NCBI GenBank assembly: GCA_033026295.1
Contig: CM065182.1
Location: 7,440,001 to 7,504,000 of the forward strand
DNA from: Channa striata
Taxonomy: Eukaryota > Chordata > Actinopteri > Anabantiformes > Channidae
DNA: 64,000 nt
Direction of reading: 5' to 3'
The position numbers were made by a program, and so were the translations under genes. How positions within the stretch are numbered: the first letter of the stretch is position 1; every line of letters begins with the position of its first letter. Below, one piece after another: positions 25,690 through 37,376 of this stretch. The notes under the pieces are model-generated. The model saw only the letters and a list, made by a program, of their open reading frames with translations. It ran no database searches and was not told where the DNA came from.

Positions 25690-25830
25690 TCATCAAAAGC
25701 TCGTTAGAGAGCTTCCTTGGAGTCAAAATGGCAGGAGTTGATCTTTAGTGAGGGGTCAACATGTCCTGTATGATGAGAAATGTCCCCCCAGGGGAACACT
25801 GTCAATACCTGCATGTCATCATGCTGTTGT
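25690..25830 (+). promoter_or_regulatory. Receptor-array composite element, copy A (divergent)
   Basis: Aligns by eye with copy B: ATCTTTAGTGAGGGGTCAAC and ATGTCCTGT correspond to the TTCTTTAGTGCGGGGTCACC and GTGTCCTGT of copy B. It ends in the strongest Ebf/Olf1-like site of the window, TCCCCCCAGGGGAA at 25783-25796. The homeodomain half is weak or lost. No receptor gene lies within several kilobases, so it is either a distal element or the relic of a lost gene. Confidence 0.5.
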
Positions 25831-26035
25831 GTCGACTTTCAGAACTTCATCCATCCAAAGTCCAACAAAGGCTACGATAACCAGAGTTAATATGCATCTC
25901 AATTAGGCACGTAATTAATGAAGTCATGCATCAGTCACCACTTACTGACTCCAGTCAACATTTCCATTTTCTGTCTGCTGTGTTTAGTGTTTAATTACTG
26001 AACTAATGTCCAAATCAGATGTTCTGAAGACCTGT

Positions 26036-26059
26036 GGGGGCGGGGGTGGGGGGTGGGGG
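26036..26059 (+). other. G-quadruplex-forming sequence
   Basis: Four G-runs of 5, 5, 6 and 5 separated by single bases (C, T, T), the tightest G4 pattern in the window. It lies about 240 bp after composite element A. Confidence 0.85.
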
Positions 26060-27370
26060 TCAGAGCAGGAGCGTATCAGGTTTTTAAAAAGGACAAGTGG
26101 AGTCTGGATAAACAGAGCGAGCTGGTCGACTGGACTTTGACCAGGAAACCTGTGGTTTGGACCAATACAAATAAGTCATTTGCACTGTTGGACAGAAGTC
26201 TGACCTGGTGGACAGATTTCTTAACAAATGTTCTTAACAGGAAGTGTGCATGTGCCAATTTTGGATCAAGTTAAACCCTTCACCTGTTGCAGATCTGAAA
26301 AGGTGACACTGAGGTACATAGTATAATTTTGGCATATAATTGCAGCGGGGGCCCATCCCCCAGCGTTGCCCAGCGGGACATTTTCCCTAAATCTGACCCT
26401 GAGAGCAGCTGTAGGTGCTTCTCATACTCACACCTGCTGATGACCGTACACTGTCATTTCATAAAAGCCTTACCCACAGCACTTTTTACAAGTTGCCGGG
26501 TTCTCCTCAGCAGCTGTCTCGCTGCTAGGAGGTATTTAATTATGCTTTTACTGGCAGGGGTGTCCTCTCAAGGACAAGAAGAATTCTGAAAAGAAACGAC
26601 TCCATCAATGCTTGAAAGAAAAAAATGATGGATTGGATATGTGTTAAGTCATAATTCTGTGGTCACACCATTTCTTTGAGGGAAAATGGTACAAAAGTGC
26701 TGAAGAGACAATAACATGTCTCATGATTATTGTTTTATTATATACATCATAATCATAATCAAAAATATTAAAAATGATCAGGTTCCCTGGAAATCATTTG
26801 GCTGTACAATTTTATTAATGAAACAATTGTCACACATCACACACCAGTATCATATTTCACCCTCCATCTCTAGGACAAGCCTCATTTGAAACTGTCAACA
26901 CCAGGTGCATGTTCACTCGCATGTTGTCATATAAAAGTTGGAAACAATATGAATTACATCTGTACATGTGTAGCCTAGTGACTTTCAAACCAAAGCACAG
27001 CCGGTGTAAATAGAGCGAATACAATGTGTCAGCAGTGTGACTTCAACATGCGGCTGAAACGCTGGGACTTACAATGTTTTATTTGACTAGTAGTATTAAG
27101 CGTATTTGCTGTGAAGACGGGCTTTATTACAGTGCTTTAATTGTGGTATTAATCATGACAGAGGAACTGTAGGGTTGCAACAATTGTATGCACGATCCAT
27201 ATGTATCTGTCATTTTCAGTTCAGTTAAATGTGTGAAAAAAATAAATTATGCCCATCGTTTATTCCTTAAAGGCAAAGAAAAAATGTGTTTTCGGATCAA
27301 CGGTTATAAACCCAAGGATGAAAAGAAGGTTACTCACTTAACGTTCCATCAGTCCAGTCAAAGGGTGTTT

Positions 27371-27392
27371 GTGTGTGTGTGTGTGTGTGTGT
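27371..27392 (+). repeat. (GT)n microsatellite
   Basis: About 11 GT units; a second GT tract of about 12 units lies at 27762-27786. Confidence 0.95.
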
Positions 27393-27536
27393 TGCACACA
27401 ACAGTCATATGCTTGTGTTACTCTGAATTATACTCTATTCATCAGAAAGCAAATCTACTTTACTACTTCGAGACTAAATTTGAGTTTTTTTCTGTTTTTG
27501 TGTTTCCGTGGCTACATTAGAGCCAAGCACAGCTCT

Positions 27537-27588
27537 AGCACTTCGGTTTAATTAAAAGTAATTAAACCGAAGTGCTATTACTTTTAAT
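27537..27588. repeat. Two overlapping perfect inverted repeats
   Basis: Arm 27537-27554 is the exact reverse complement of 27559-27576 (18 bp arms, 4-base loop; arm AGCACTTCGGTTTAATTA). Arm 27551-27562 (ATTAAAAGTAAT) is the exact reverse complement of 27577-27588. The two hairpins share bases and exclude each other. It could be the fused tips of a miniature inverted-repeat transposon. Confidence 0.95.
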
Positions 27589-28429
27589 ATTTTCATAACT
27601 TAAGCAATTAAAAAAAACTGATAAGGAAGCATTTTGATGCCTTATAATCAATCATCCTGATTACTTTGAAGTGTTTAGAGCTCATTATATCTCATTGCCA
27701 TTAATCACCCCACCACCAACTGAAGCTCTGCTAATTAGCTGCTACCGAGTCTGTTTGGGCAGTGTGTGTGTGTGTGTGTGTGTGTGTTTGTGCGTGCGTG
27801 ATGGACGTTCAAATGGCTGTGAAAACACTGCAGTATCAGCACTTTGAATATTTCATGCTGTCCTTCACTCCGGAGAGAAGATGCTGATCCTTTGACCGAT
27901 CAAAACATCGGCCCATTAGTTCGGAGGACGCAGCATCTGGTCTGACAGCCTGCCTGTCAATTTCTGAGCATTCAAAGAGCAATTTCACACAGCAATATCC
28001 CATAAAGCACATGCAGACTGTGGAGTTCTGTCAGAGTTTTGTCGGAGGTTTTTGCGTTACATTAAGTAACATGTCTGACAGCAGAACACACTCTAGACTA
28101 GACAGTTTTTTATGAATCACATTACTCTGACCCCCTGCTGTACAGGTGAACTTATTTAAAATGATGCTGTGGGAATTTTGAAGAATAAGACTTCAATCAT
28201 AACTTCATATGAGTATTAGTAAACCCTTTGACCCTTCTGACAAACTCCTGCTCCAGGCTCTTCATGTTTCACACTGTGAACTCTGGGTCTTAAATACTTG
28301 AACTGTCCGCTCCTGCCCCCATGTGGCCATGTGGCTACAATGCAGCTGAAAGAGTGAACAGAAAGAGTGCCAGAACAACTAAAACAAATATTCTTTTGCA
28401 AGATAATGAAATGTTTTGATACAGGCAAA

Positions 28430-29800
28430 ATACATCTTCATGCTATATCTCATAGCTGTATCCCTCCATAACCGCAGGTTGATTACTGAACAGGCCTTTT
28501 GGGGGGGGGTTAAGACGGGCCTGGGTCACAGGTTTCTATGAGAACTGACTGGTCTGAAATTCACAAAACTGTGCTGAAAATTATGACATTTAAAAAATGA
28601 TACACGACATGAGATGCAACAAAATACAGACACAAAATCATTCTAAATCAAACAATCAAACTAAACACAGATCAAACTAAACCAAAGAAAAGAAACAAAA
28701 TGTTTAAAAATGACCAGAAATCAACACATAAAGAGTAATACACAGAAAGGAACCAATAAGCACACAAAACACCATAAAAATATTGGTAAAATAACCAAAA
28801 AACACAAATACAAATATCTCAAAATGCACATTTACATTGTGTTCTCAGGCCCTATTTTATTAAATCCTCCCAAATCTTAAAGACTTAAATATTATCACAA
28901 ACAAATGATCTTTACCAGGCAACGTGTCTAAGCTTTCAATACAACAACTGAGGAGTTTTGTCAAAAGGTTTTTGTGTTACACTAAAGTAAAATCTCTGAC
29001 AGCAAATTACACTCAAGAATTGACAGTTTTATTAAAAGTGACTGAAGTGACGAGATGCTATAATAGTAAACTCATGCATGTGAAGCATTATCTGTTGCCC
29101 AGTTTGTTCAGAAGAGTAAAACAAAACGACACAGGCTTTAACAAAGAAGTGTTTATATAAAACTTATATTTTATTGCTTCTATTAAACCTGAACTGTCCC
29201 ATGAAAACCAGTGATATAAGTCCCAATCGACGCCTCTGACACCTTGAATCCATTCTTGCAGCCGTCCTCTCTGCCCTCATCAAGTCAAGGAGATCTTCTC
29301 TGTCTTGTCCAACCAGGAGTCATCTGTTGAGTCATCTCTTTTCACACAATAACCTGCACAAATCAAAACCTTCTCCAGGCTCACAAGTTTGCTCCTGGTG
29401 TAAATCAAGAAGACAGTGGGCCGTAGGTTTACTACATTAGAACTTTGTCAAGGTCGGACTATCCGAAAATAGATATTACATTTAATCATGTCGAGCTGTC
29501 TGACACTTTGATGAGATTCAGCTTCCAGATTACAAGTTACGTTCACTTTATTATCAAAAAAGGGCACGTGTTTCTAAAATAAAAGAGACATTCTTTAGCA
29601 CTTAAGCGTCTCTGTAGTGAGTCCCACATGTGATTGCATCACCTGGGAAAAAACCCTGGGAAAACTGGCTTTGTCTGTGAACAACCAAATCCTCGACTGC
29701 TGATCCTTTAAATTAATCATCATATTTAAGGGAAAATGGAAATCTTTAATGTCGGGGGAAACTAACAACCCTTACCAATTTCAGTTTGCAGTCCTTAAAA
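28430..29800. other. Intergenic, no gene seen
   Basis: AT-rich sequence with A-rich stretches around 28590-28830. The short ORFs here show no domain. The phrase with GTTTTGTCaaaGGTTTTTGTGTTAC near 28957-28980 partly repeats a phrase at 28036-28060, a weak local duplication. Confidence 0.5.
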
Positions 29801-29801
29801 A

Positions 29802-29955
29802 TTATACACTGATTAGCCATAACTTTATGACCCCCTGCTTCACATTGAGTAGGTCCCCGTTTGCTGCTAAACATGCCCTGACCCATCAAGGCATGAGCTC
29901 CACCAGACGTCTGAAGGTCCCGGTTGTGTGGCAGGGTGCATTGTCCTGCTGAAAG
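29802..29955 (+). mobile_element. Fragment of a DNA transposon with a GATTAGCCATAAC terminus
   Basis: Starts with TATACACTGATTAGCCATAA, a diverged form of the CACTGATCAGCCACAACATTA terminus common in teleost genomes. It then has the internal phrase TGTGGCAGGGTGCATTGTCC. It is related to the terminal-repeat pair at 32027-32522 and is truncated. Confidence 0.55.
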
Positions 29956-30749
29956 ATCACAAGCACATGGAGTAAAATACACTAAAAGCTTCAAAAAAGA
30001 CCCCGAAATTATCCTCAAAGTTTTACTGCTGTGACACGTCCTCCTTCGTTTGTCAATGTTAAAAAACTTATCAGTTACAGTTATTAAGTCACAGCAGGCC
30101 ACCAGTTTGCTCCAAAACGCCCTCTGGTTATGAAGATACGTTACATAACTAACTATCTCCGATGATTCTCCACAACAAGAAATGCACTTTTGCTTTGTGT
30201 TTTTTTTTTAATACAATGAACTGTTTTGTCGTTTCTGTTGAACTGAGGTGTCAAGATTGATTGGGTGATCTGAAACTCAGTGTCCCACCTGGACGTGTGG
30301 AACCAGAACTATTCCTGGTTCTAAAGTGTTCGTGCAAATGAAGAAGAACGTGTAAATGCTGGTGGTTACTTGACGTTTTCATACCATGTCGCTGTTTTCT
30401 GTTTTCTGCTGCTGCACTTTAATAACTTCTCGATGTTTCAGAACTTTCAGCCCAGTAGCTTACAGCATTAGTTGCCTTGATTTCGGTGACTGTACGCCGC
30501 ATAGTTTGCAAGTAACTGTGAACACAATCTAAAGTTTAATGGCACCTATTGTGTGTCACACTTGGCCTACTAATTAGAGGGCTGAGATTGCGAGTCTGTT
30601 TTCCGCAGCCCTTCAGAGAAGAGGTGACAATTAAAGGTTTACTTGTGCTTTTCAAGAACACTAATGACTCATTAATATCAGTGCACACCTCTTCCCATTA
30701 CACTCTAGTTTTAATTGCAAGAGTGCAAAACCTCCTAATGGATGCAAAA

Positions 30750-30990
30750 GAGATTAATTAGGCTTAAATGTGAACAGTAAAAGGTTTGTTTTGTTACAAA
30801 CAAGGTCATTATCCAGCATCCTTTGGTAATGACATCACAAATAGGGCTCATTAACAGGGTTCCCAGGAGCCGAAGAGACAGCTAAGGATTCTTTAGTGCG
30901 GGGTCACCGTGTCCTGTTTGCTGCTATCAGCCCCCTGAGGGAATAATGTTCATTGTCACTGTTGTCATGTGTAATTGTTAAGCGACCACA
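30750..30990 (+). promoter_or_regulatory. Receptor-array composite element, copy B (upstream of OR1)
   Basis: Blocks in order: AGATTAATTAGG at 30751, ACAAGGTCATTA near 30803, GGGCTCATTA near 30845, and the Ebf-like CCCCCTGAGGGAAT at 30931-30944. They are about 2.5 kb before the OR1 start. The intervening bases differ strongly from the copies in the right-hand array while the blocks remain. Confidence 0.6.
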
Positions 30991-32026
30991 CACACACACT
31001 CCAGGTTCACACAAAGTGCGAAAAGTTTTCGAAGACGTGTGTGTTTATCTTCTGCTCTACACAGTTATAAATTTTTCCTTAGAAAAAGTCTTTACTGGTC
31101 CTGGTAGAATATGGGAGATAAAAAGAAAACTATTGAACACGTGTAGCAGCTTATGGTGTGACAGTAAAATCACAACTGTCACACCATTTAGTACAATTGT
31201 ATGTGACATTGCTTGACCTGCTAAAAGATGTTGGTGAAGAACTACAGCAAACATTTACCCACATTCTCAGATGACAAAGTTCATCAGAAGGCCACTAAAG
31301 TGTAAGATGCAAGAGCAAATATTTTCATACCCACACCACGGGGGTACGGGGTCCATTCTTGTCAACACAAAATCACAGAAATAGTTTAAAGCATTTGTGA
31401 GGAGGATGTATTCTTCACCATATTTAGTTGTTTCTCTCAGTTCATATATTTCAACTTTACATATTAGTCACTTTGTACAGGACGTAATCAAACCGTGATC
31501 ATTTGTTAAGATAATACCTGGACTGTGTCTTTATTACTGAGGTCATGGTGGGGGGTGCAGTTGTACTGGAGTGCATTAAGTTAAAAGGTAGTTGTAATGT
31601 TTTGGCCAGCCTATTTAAAATAAATAAGGTGCCACACATTAGACAACCTGTGAATATGATGCACTGCAGTATGACTCCAATGAGACCTCAATAATAAACA
31701 CATAGTAGAATGACATTTGTGACAGCTACAACTAAGAATTGAGAACTTAGAAGCTTTTAAAAGTAGAATTCATGGAAAAGTGTCTGTTTTGGATTCCATT
31801 CGATTGCACCGGTTTACCCAATGAAGTAGACAGTGAGTGTATTTGTAAAGGCAACAATAAAAATTTTCTCCATTTAGATTTTTATAAATATGTTTAGATT
31901 TTACACTCAGTTTCAGAGATTCAACCTAAAGCAGAATTTATAAGTAAAACAGTTTTTTCTGTATGTGAATTTATTTTAAACTTCTGTGTCAAACACTGAA
32001 TGATTAGCACAAATGTTGTTTCTTAT

Positions 32027-32522
32027 GATCAGCCACAACATTATTACCATATGGTGGTTTTAATTTTACAATACAATATGGTTTTTATACTGTACATACT
32101 GAGCTTGGTACGAAGCATATTTGCGTTGTACATTTTATTGATTTGCTTTGATTACAATGTTTTTTGTGTGTGTGTGAAACAGGTCTATCTTGAAAATGAC
32201 ACCTTGTGTCTCAATGAACCTAAACTGAATAATGAAATAATAACAAAATTGTTGTACATGTTTTACCATAATTACTGTAAGCAGTATTGTTTAAAATACA
32301 TTGCTTTCTTAATAGCGCCCTTTTACGTTGGTAATTGAGATAATCTGGTTAGCACCTTTACCTGAGTAAAATATTTGAAGTGACTATTCCTTGAATATTG
32401 AATTTATGTACTTTACCACCTCTGCTCACGGTGTAGCATATTGCATGTATGGGGCTGTGCACCTGCTGAGTGGCCATGCTGACCCTCTTTCTCCATGACA
32501 CCATAAAATGTTGTGGCTGATC
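32027..32522. mobile_element. Non-autonomous DNA transposon bounded by inverted repeats
   Basis: GATCAGCCACAACATT at 32027-32042 is exactly inverted at 32507-32522 (AATGTTGTGGCTGATC). About 496 bp lie between the outer ends, with no transposase. The termini match the widespread teleost CTGATCAGCCACAACATTA family; I do not assign its superfamily. The ORF at 32000-32338 inside it is not a gene. Confidence 0.7.
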
Positions 32523-33396
32523 GGTGTAGCTGCTGAAGAGATGGAAAATGAGATATGAGGTGTTTGGAACCAACAAAACAATAAATATATGTTTGTTTTG
32601 TCTGAGTGAGACTGTGAGCGAGAGAGAGAATCATGTAACACTTCAAAAATAACTCTTTCCAGTCACAGTGAGCTGAAGAAGCCCCAGTTCTCCACGTGAA
32701 AACACCTTGACCTGAATGTTTTATTCTTGTTCTAAAATTAGTGTCATGATGTTGTTTCATTTTAGTCTTGCTGCATTAAAATAAAACTATGGTGATGACT
32801 GAAATATGAAACTATGACTCAAACAATTGCATGACATGCATAATTATAGAAAAATACAAATTCTAAACATTGCTGATTTGGTTTATTTACGGTATTATTC
32901 TGTTTATGTTTGCCTAATGCTGAAGAGCTGAAAACCAATGAAACCAGTAATAAGACGTATGTTTTTTGTGTGTTCTGTAATAAGTTGCTGCTCATTACAG
33001 GTTTGTTTGTTCATATTGTACTTAATATAGATGCATGGATGAATGTTGTCTCTGGAGATTCATGGGAGAGTATATGGTTCACTAGCTCAAACCTGAAGAC
33101 AGTTGGTGTCCTCATCATATTAGAATCATATTGGGTCAAATCATCATGCTTTAAACTGGTGAGTCAAACAAATACGTCTGTTATACATAATATTCTAACA
33201 TGGTTTCAATTTGAAGTTTAATTTGAAATCTGCTCTTGACTGGAGGAATGTTGATGGTAATAATGATGAACTATGATTTTGATTTAAAACCTTAATAGAG
33301 GTCAAATATACAAAATGATGTGATTTGCTTTTTCCTCAGATTGTAGACCTTTTTCGCAGAGGTTGTCCTCCAACACACAGTCTGGGCTGTTCGATT

Positions 33397-34377
33397 ATGT
33401 CTTTTCTCAGGACTTTAAACAACTCTGTCATCATTCATCCTCCAGGCTTCTATATCATTGGATTTCAGACGTTTCCCTACATCAGTGTCTACTGCATATT
33501 CCTAGCATTTGTCTATGCATTTACAATCGTGTTCAACATTTTATTGATTTATTTAATTGCCCTTGACCACAGGTTACACACTCCAAAATTTCTGGCTATT
33601 GTCAACCTGGCAGTGATTGATGTCATCTTGAACACAAGCACTATCCCCGGCATGATAAAGTATTTTCTCTTTAATGACAACTTTGTTCCATTCAACTTTT
33701 GCCTGTTACAAATGTATGTTTACTATGCCTTTGCATCTCTGGAGTCATTTGCACTTGCTATACTTGCCTATGACAGATTGATTGCAATATGCTTCCCGCT
33801 GCATCAGAACATATTCAACACATTGCAGATTATGTCTTGTATTGTCAGCCTGACTTGGGTTTTCAATCTGGGCAGAGTAGCGTATAGCACAGCAATCATG
33901 ACCCAGCTGTCCTTTTGTAACTCTGTCAGAGTGTTGAGCTATTTCTGTGACTACACACCTGTGTTCAGACTTGCGTGTAATGATTACACACTGCAGTGGT
34001 CTGTGGCGTCAGCTTCTAGTATGGTCAATCTGACGGTTCCCTTTACTTTTATTCTGCTGTCCTATGTCGGCATCATGGTCACTGTGTTCAGGATGAAATC
34101 AGTCGGCAGTAGGATAAAAGCTCTCACCACTTGCATTGAGCACCTCGTCCTTGTCGCTATATTTTACATTCCTACGTTCATCATTTTCCTAATTGGCCTG
34201 TACGTACGAACCATTGATCCAGACCAACGAGTGCTGAGCCTGTCGTTGGCCTCTTGCATCCCACCCTGCATTAATCCTATTGTATATTCTTTTAAAACTA
34301 AAGAGATCAAACTCAGAGCTCTGGCACTGGGCCAGAGATTGAAAACAACACAAGGCACTCAGAAGACTCCTATCTGA
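33397..34377 (+). CDS. Odorant receptor (OR1), class A GPCR
   Basis: Seven-helix odorant receptor of 326 aa, expected in cilia of olfactory neurons and coupled to Golf. The ATG at 33397 aligns with the MSF start of the other six receptors; a splice acceptor (TTTTTCCTCAG, ending 33339) precedes it, so the in-frame codons further up belong to the 5' exon or intron. Diagnostic motifs: LAYDRLIAICFPL after helix 3, SYFCDYTPVFRLAC in loop 2, KALTTCIEHL before helix 6 and PPCINPIVYS in helix 7. It has an N-terminal sequon NNS. It is the most divergent member here and has its own tail (QRLKTTQGTQKTPI). The family type cannot be named safely without a tree. Regulatory copy B lies upstream and copy C downstream. 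Confidence 0.92.
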   Translation: MSFLRTLNNSVIIHPPGFYIIGFQTFPYISVYCIFLAFVYAFTIVFNILLIYLIALDHRLHTPKFLAIVNLAVIDVILNTSTIPGMIKYFLFNDNFVPFNFCLLQMYVYYAFASLESFALAILAYDRLIAICFPLHQNIFNTLQIMSCIVSLTWVFNLGRVAYSTAIMTQLSFCNSVRVLSYFCDYTPVFRLACNDYTLQWSVASASSMVNLTVPFTFILLSYVGIMVTVFRMKSVGSRIKALTTCIEHLVLVAIFYIPTFIIFLIGLYVRTIDPDQRVLSLSLASCIPPCINPIVYSFKTKEIKLRALALGQRLKTTQGTQKTPI

Positions 34378-34944
34378 AATTTCAATGAAAGAACAATATA
34401 CCAAACACGACACACACAGATTGATTTTAAATAGTCTTATAAAACAGAGAAAACTGAATGCTTTATTGTATTTGTCTGACACATCAAGCCAGTGTGCTTC
34501 AGATGTGTACACACTGATTATTACTCTTTCTAGTATGAACACTTGAGCTTTTTAGGATTTTTCCAAATGTATCAAAGCTTTACTTAGATTAGTCTTTCAT
34601 AAACACAGGATGCATTCATTTTAATTTCTTAAGTGAAACATGGTCTTCTCTGCTCTTGTCAAAGGAAATATTGACACAGGCTGTTATGATTTCCCTTACA
34701 CTTTGTGTCACTGTAATAAGTATGTTAAAATGAGGAGGGTTATAATCTATAAAAATGCTGAGGCAGTGCCAGGAAGTCCTACACACACCCCCGACACACA
34801 AGAACGTCAAAGTTGTTAGGAGAAATGTCCTTACTTTGCCAAAAATTCTAACTAGGAAAAAAACTTTTATAAACAGGTTACACACAAACACAAACACACG
34901 CACTTATTTGTCTCCATTTCTAATTAATTTTTATCTAATAAGTG

Positions 34945-35125
34945 CAACTGAGATTAATTAGTCTGATGTTAGAACTGTGAAATGTTTGTTAAGGACAAGG
35001 TCATTAAACCCAAATTCTCTGGTGATCTCATCACAAACTGGGCTCATTAAGATCATTACACCAATTTTCCTTTGAGTCTCCGTAGCCTGTTTATTAATGA
35101 ATGTATTCCCAAAGAACCCTAGCAA
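34945..35125 (+). promoter_or_regulatory. Receptor-array composite element, copy C
   Basis: CAACTGAGATTAATTAGTCT at 34946-34965 is shared exactly with the copy after OR4. It is followed by ACAAGGTCATTAAAC near 34995, GGGCTCATTA near 35040 and a weaker Ebf-like ATTCCCAAAGAAC near 35105. It lies about 570 bp after OR1 and before coa4. Confidence 0.6.
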
Positions 35126-35439
35126 TACAAGAAGTTTTCATACTTCATACTTTCGTACACGGTTTTTCACCAGGCTACATATTTTTAATGTTTAATGTTT
35201 AATTTAATGTTTGCCTTTCTGTTCGTCCAGAACTCATATACATTAATGACTGAAGCCTTTACATTTTCAGAAAACAATTCTAAATTAACCATCAACCAGT
35301 GGTTACACTGTAAATGGTCCTCAGTTGTTTGAAAATATCGATTGTACCATTGAATTCTGACTAAATAAAACAAAACAAATAAAAAGGCAGCACAGTAGAA
35401 TTTGTGGGCCCTTCATCCTTACTAAAGTTTAGTTAAGCC

Positions 35440-35640
35440 ATTTTCTCACAACTGGTGTGAAAATGTCTCTTGAGCAGCTATGAGGTCTGGTCTTTCTTTG
35501 ACTAGGCCACTTCATAAGGCAGATTTTTGCAGAGCAGTGGCTTCCTCTGTGGTGTCAGGCCACAGATATTGTGCCGGTTCAATGTTTTGCACATGCATGA
35601 CTCATGAACAAAGACATTCACCGACTCAGATGAACCCTTC
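35440..35640 (-). mobile_element. Fragment of a DNA transposon
   Basis: Phrases TTTGACTAGGCCACTT, CAGAGCAGTGGCTTCCTC and GACTCATGAACAAAGA are diverged forms of sequence common in Tc1-like or related teleost elements, read antisense to the transposase. Family assignment is uncertain; no ends found. Confidence 0.4.
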
Positions 35641-35950
35641 AATTGTTTAACTGTGACATTAGGTTTATCAGTCACCCTCAAGCTATCTCATAACTCATGC
35701 CCTTCAGTAAAAATGTAATTAGTTCAAGATTGAATAAAATTCTATGTCGTGTTTTGATGAAACATGAAAATGTGTTACCGATTTGTTTCTAAATGATTTC
35801 TCTAATGTACTGCGTAAGTACCAGTGGAGTTAGTGGATACAAACATGATACAAAGTGATAAAAGTAGGCTCTAAAATTTACAACAAACATTTAAAGTAAA
35901 AGTTGTTCACCAGCAATTTTTGCACTTAGTGAAAAAATATATGCTAACTT

Positions 35951-35985
35951 ACACTCACTGGCCACTTTATTAGGTACACCTCAAC
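35951..35985 (+). mobile_element. Transposon terminus (CACTGGCCACTTTATTAGGT type)
   Basis: The sequence from ACACTCACTGGCC through TTATTAGGTACACCT is a well-known terminus of a vertebrate DNA transposon family; the matching other end was not found nearby. Confidence 0.55.
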
Positions 35986-36479
35986 ATTCTAATACAATCC
36001 AATATAGCAGCTCTGCCATGAATTCTGATTTTACAAGGTTCTAATTTGTCAGTTTTTAAGTTGGAACTCTCACAAAGGTGATAATTCTAATATGTGTTTA
36101 TGACTGAGGTCAAATTGGTCAGTGGAGTTGTAATGTATAAGAACAGATGGTTCTAATTTTTTTTGCCACCATCTTTAAAACGAATGGTGCTATTTTTATT
36201 ATTACTATTACTTTACTTCTAATATTAATACTAATAATAGATACATTTATTTAATAATTTGACTTGGTAAAGAACAAATACAGCTGGTGGCAAAGGAGGT
36301 GGGAGATTTTAACCCCTTATGTACTGAGAGCCAGTTAATCCACAATAATACAATAAATCGCCTCTTTTTAGCTTATTATATTTGATGAAATATACAGGAA
36401 GTAACTAGTAACCAAATCAGTAAAATATACAGTTGGGTTACATGTCTTATTAATAATACATCTACTCCCTACATGTATC

Positions 36480-36860
36480 TAAAGTTTGTCGTTGTGAAAC
36501 GGAACTAATGTCTCGTTCAGCGGAACGTATTTACTGCTGCGCATTTGTCCTTTCGTGAAAGGCGTCCGCCTGCACGTAACCCTGACAGCTTTGACCGTGC
36601 GGTTCGTTCCGAGAAGTCTGGGGATATGATGTCTACAAGTCTGGAGATATGATGTCTAAATGTCTGGAGATATGATGTGTACAAGTCTGGAGATATGATG
36701 TCTACAAGTCTGGAGATATGATGTCTAAATGTCTGGAGATATGATGTGTACAAGTCTGGAGATATGATGTGTACAAGTCTGGAGATATGATGTCGAAAGA
36801 AAATCAGTTTTTGTCCCGTGACGAATAGTTTTCCCACAAACTAAACGGAGGTAAAGTTTG
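36480..36860 (+). promoter_or_regulatory. Probable coa4 promoter and 5' noncoding exon
   Basis: A CG-richer stretch with several CGGAA (ETS-type) cores flanks the minisatellite. A possible donor GGAG|gtaaag at 36851 could pair with the acceptor TTTTTCTGAGCAG ending 37343. The exon structure is inferred. Confidence 0.4.
36614..36797 (+). repeat. 23-bp minisatellite, 8 units, just before coa4
   Basis: Exactly 184 bp, eight units of 23 bp with core GTCTGGAGATATGATG. Units 1-3 and 4-6 form the same trimer (variants ending CTAC, CTAA, TGTAC), so there is a 69-bp higher-order repeat. A minus-strand frame (36517-36837) stays open through it only because 69 is divisible by 3. Confidence 0.95.
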
Positions 36861-37376
36861 TTCCGTTTTTGATACATCAAGCTGCGGAACGTTATTCTAC
36901 AAGTGTCAGTTTTGGTTTTGCTTAAAACAAAGTAGAAATAGTGAAACTGAAAAAGTTTGCTGGGTCTTTATTATGTAACATACTTACATAATTATAAAAA
37001 GACCCTTTAAAAGATGAGTTATACATCCAGAATGACAGTGACAGCAGTAGTTAACTGTAACCTGAGGGTGAGATATTCACTGTGTACAATGACTTGTTCT
37101 GACACTGTATTTTATAGGCTCGTAAAATATTAATTTTAAAAGATTCACTGGCTGTATAACAGTTGACCATCCCGGCATTATTATGTTAATTTCTTTAACC
37201 AGTGAAATGTAGTTTTTTTTCGTCCCCCCAGTTTTTATCAATGAGTTTAGGCTACATAACAGAAACAACTCTTAAATTGGGAAATAAATATGGAAAATAC
37301 TGATAAACTGTAGCTGAGAACTGTTGTGTGTTTTTCTGAGCAGACTGCCAAACTCAGTACCTTGAATTGAAGGAGG

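Noticed and set aside
32000..32338. 112-codon frame with hydrophobic stretches
   Set aside because: Lies inside the inverted-repeat transposon and matches no family I know.
36517..36837. 106-codon minus-strand frame with a 23-residue repeat
   Set aside because: It is the translation of the 23-bp minisatellite; open only because of its period.
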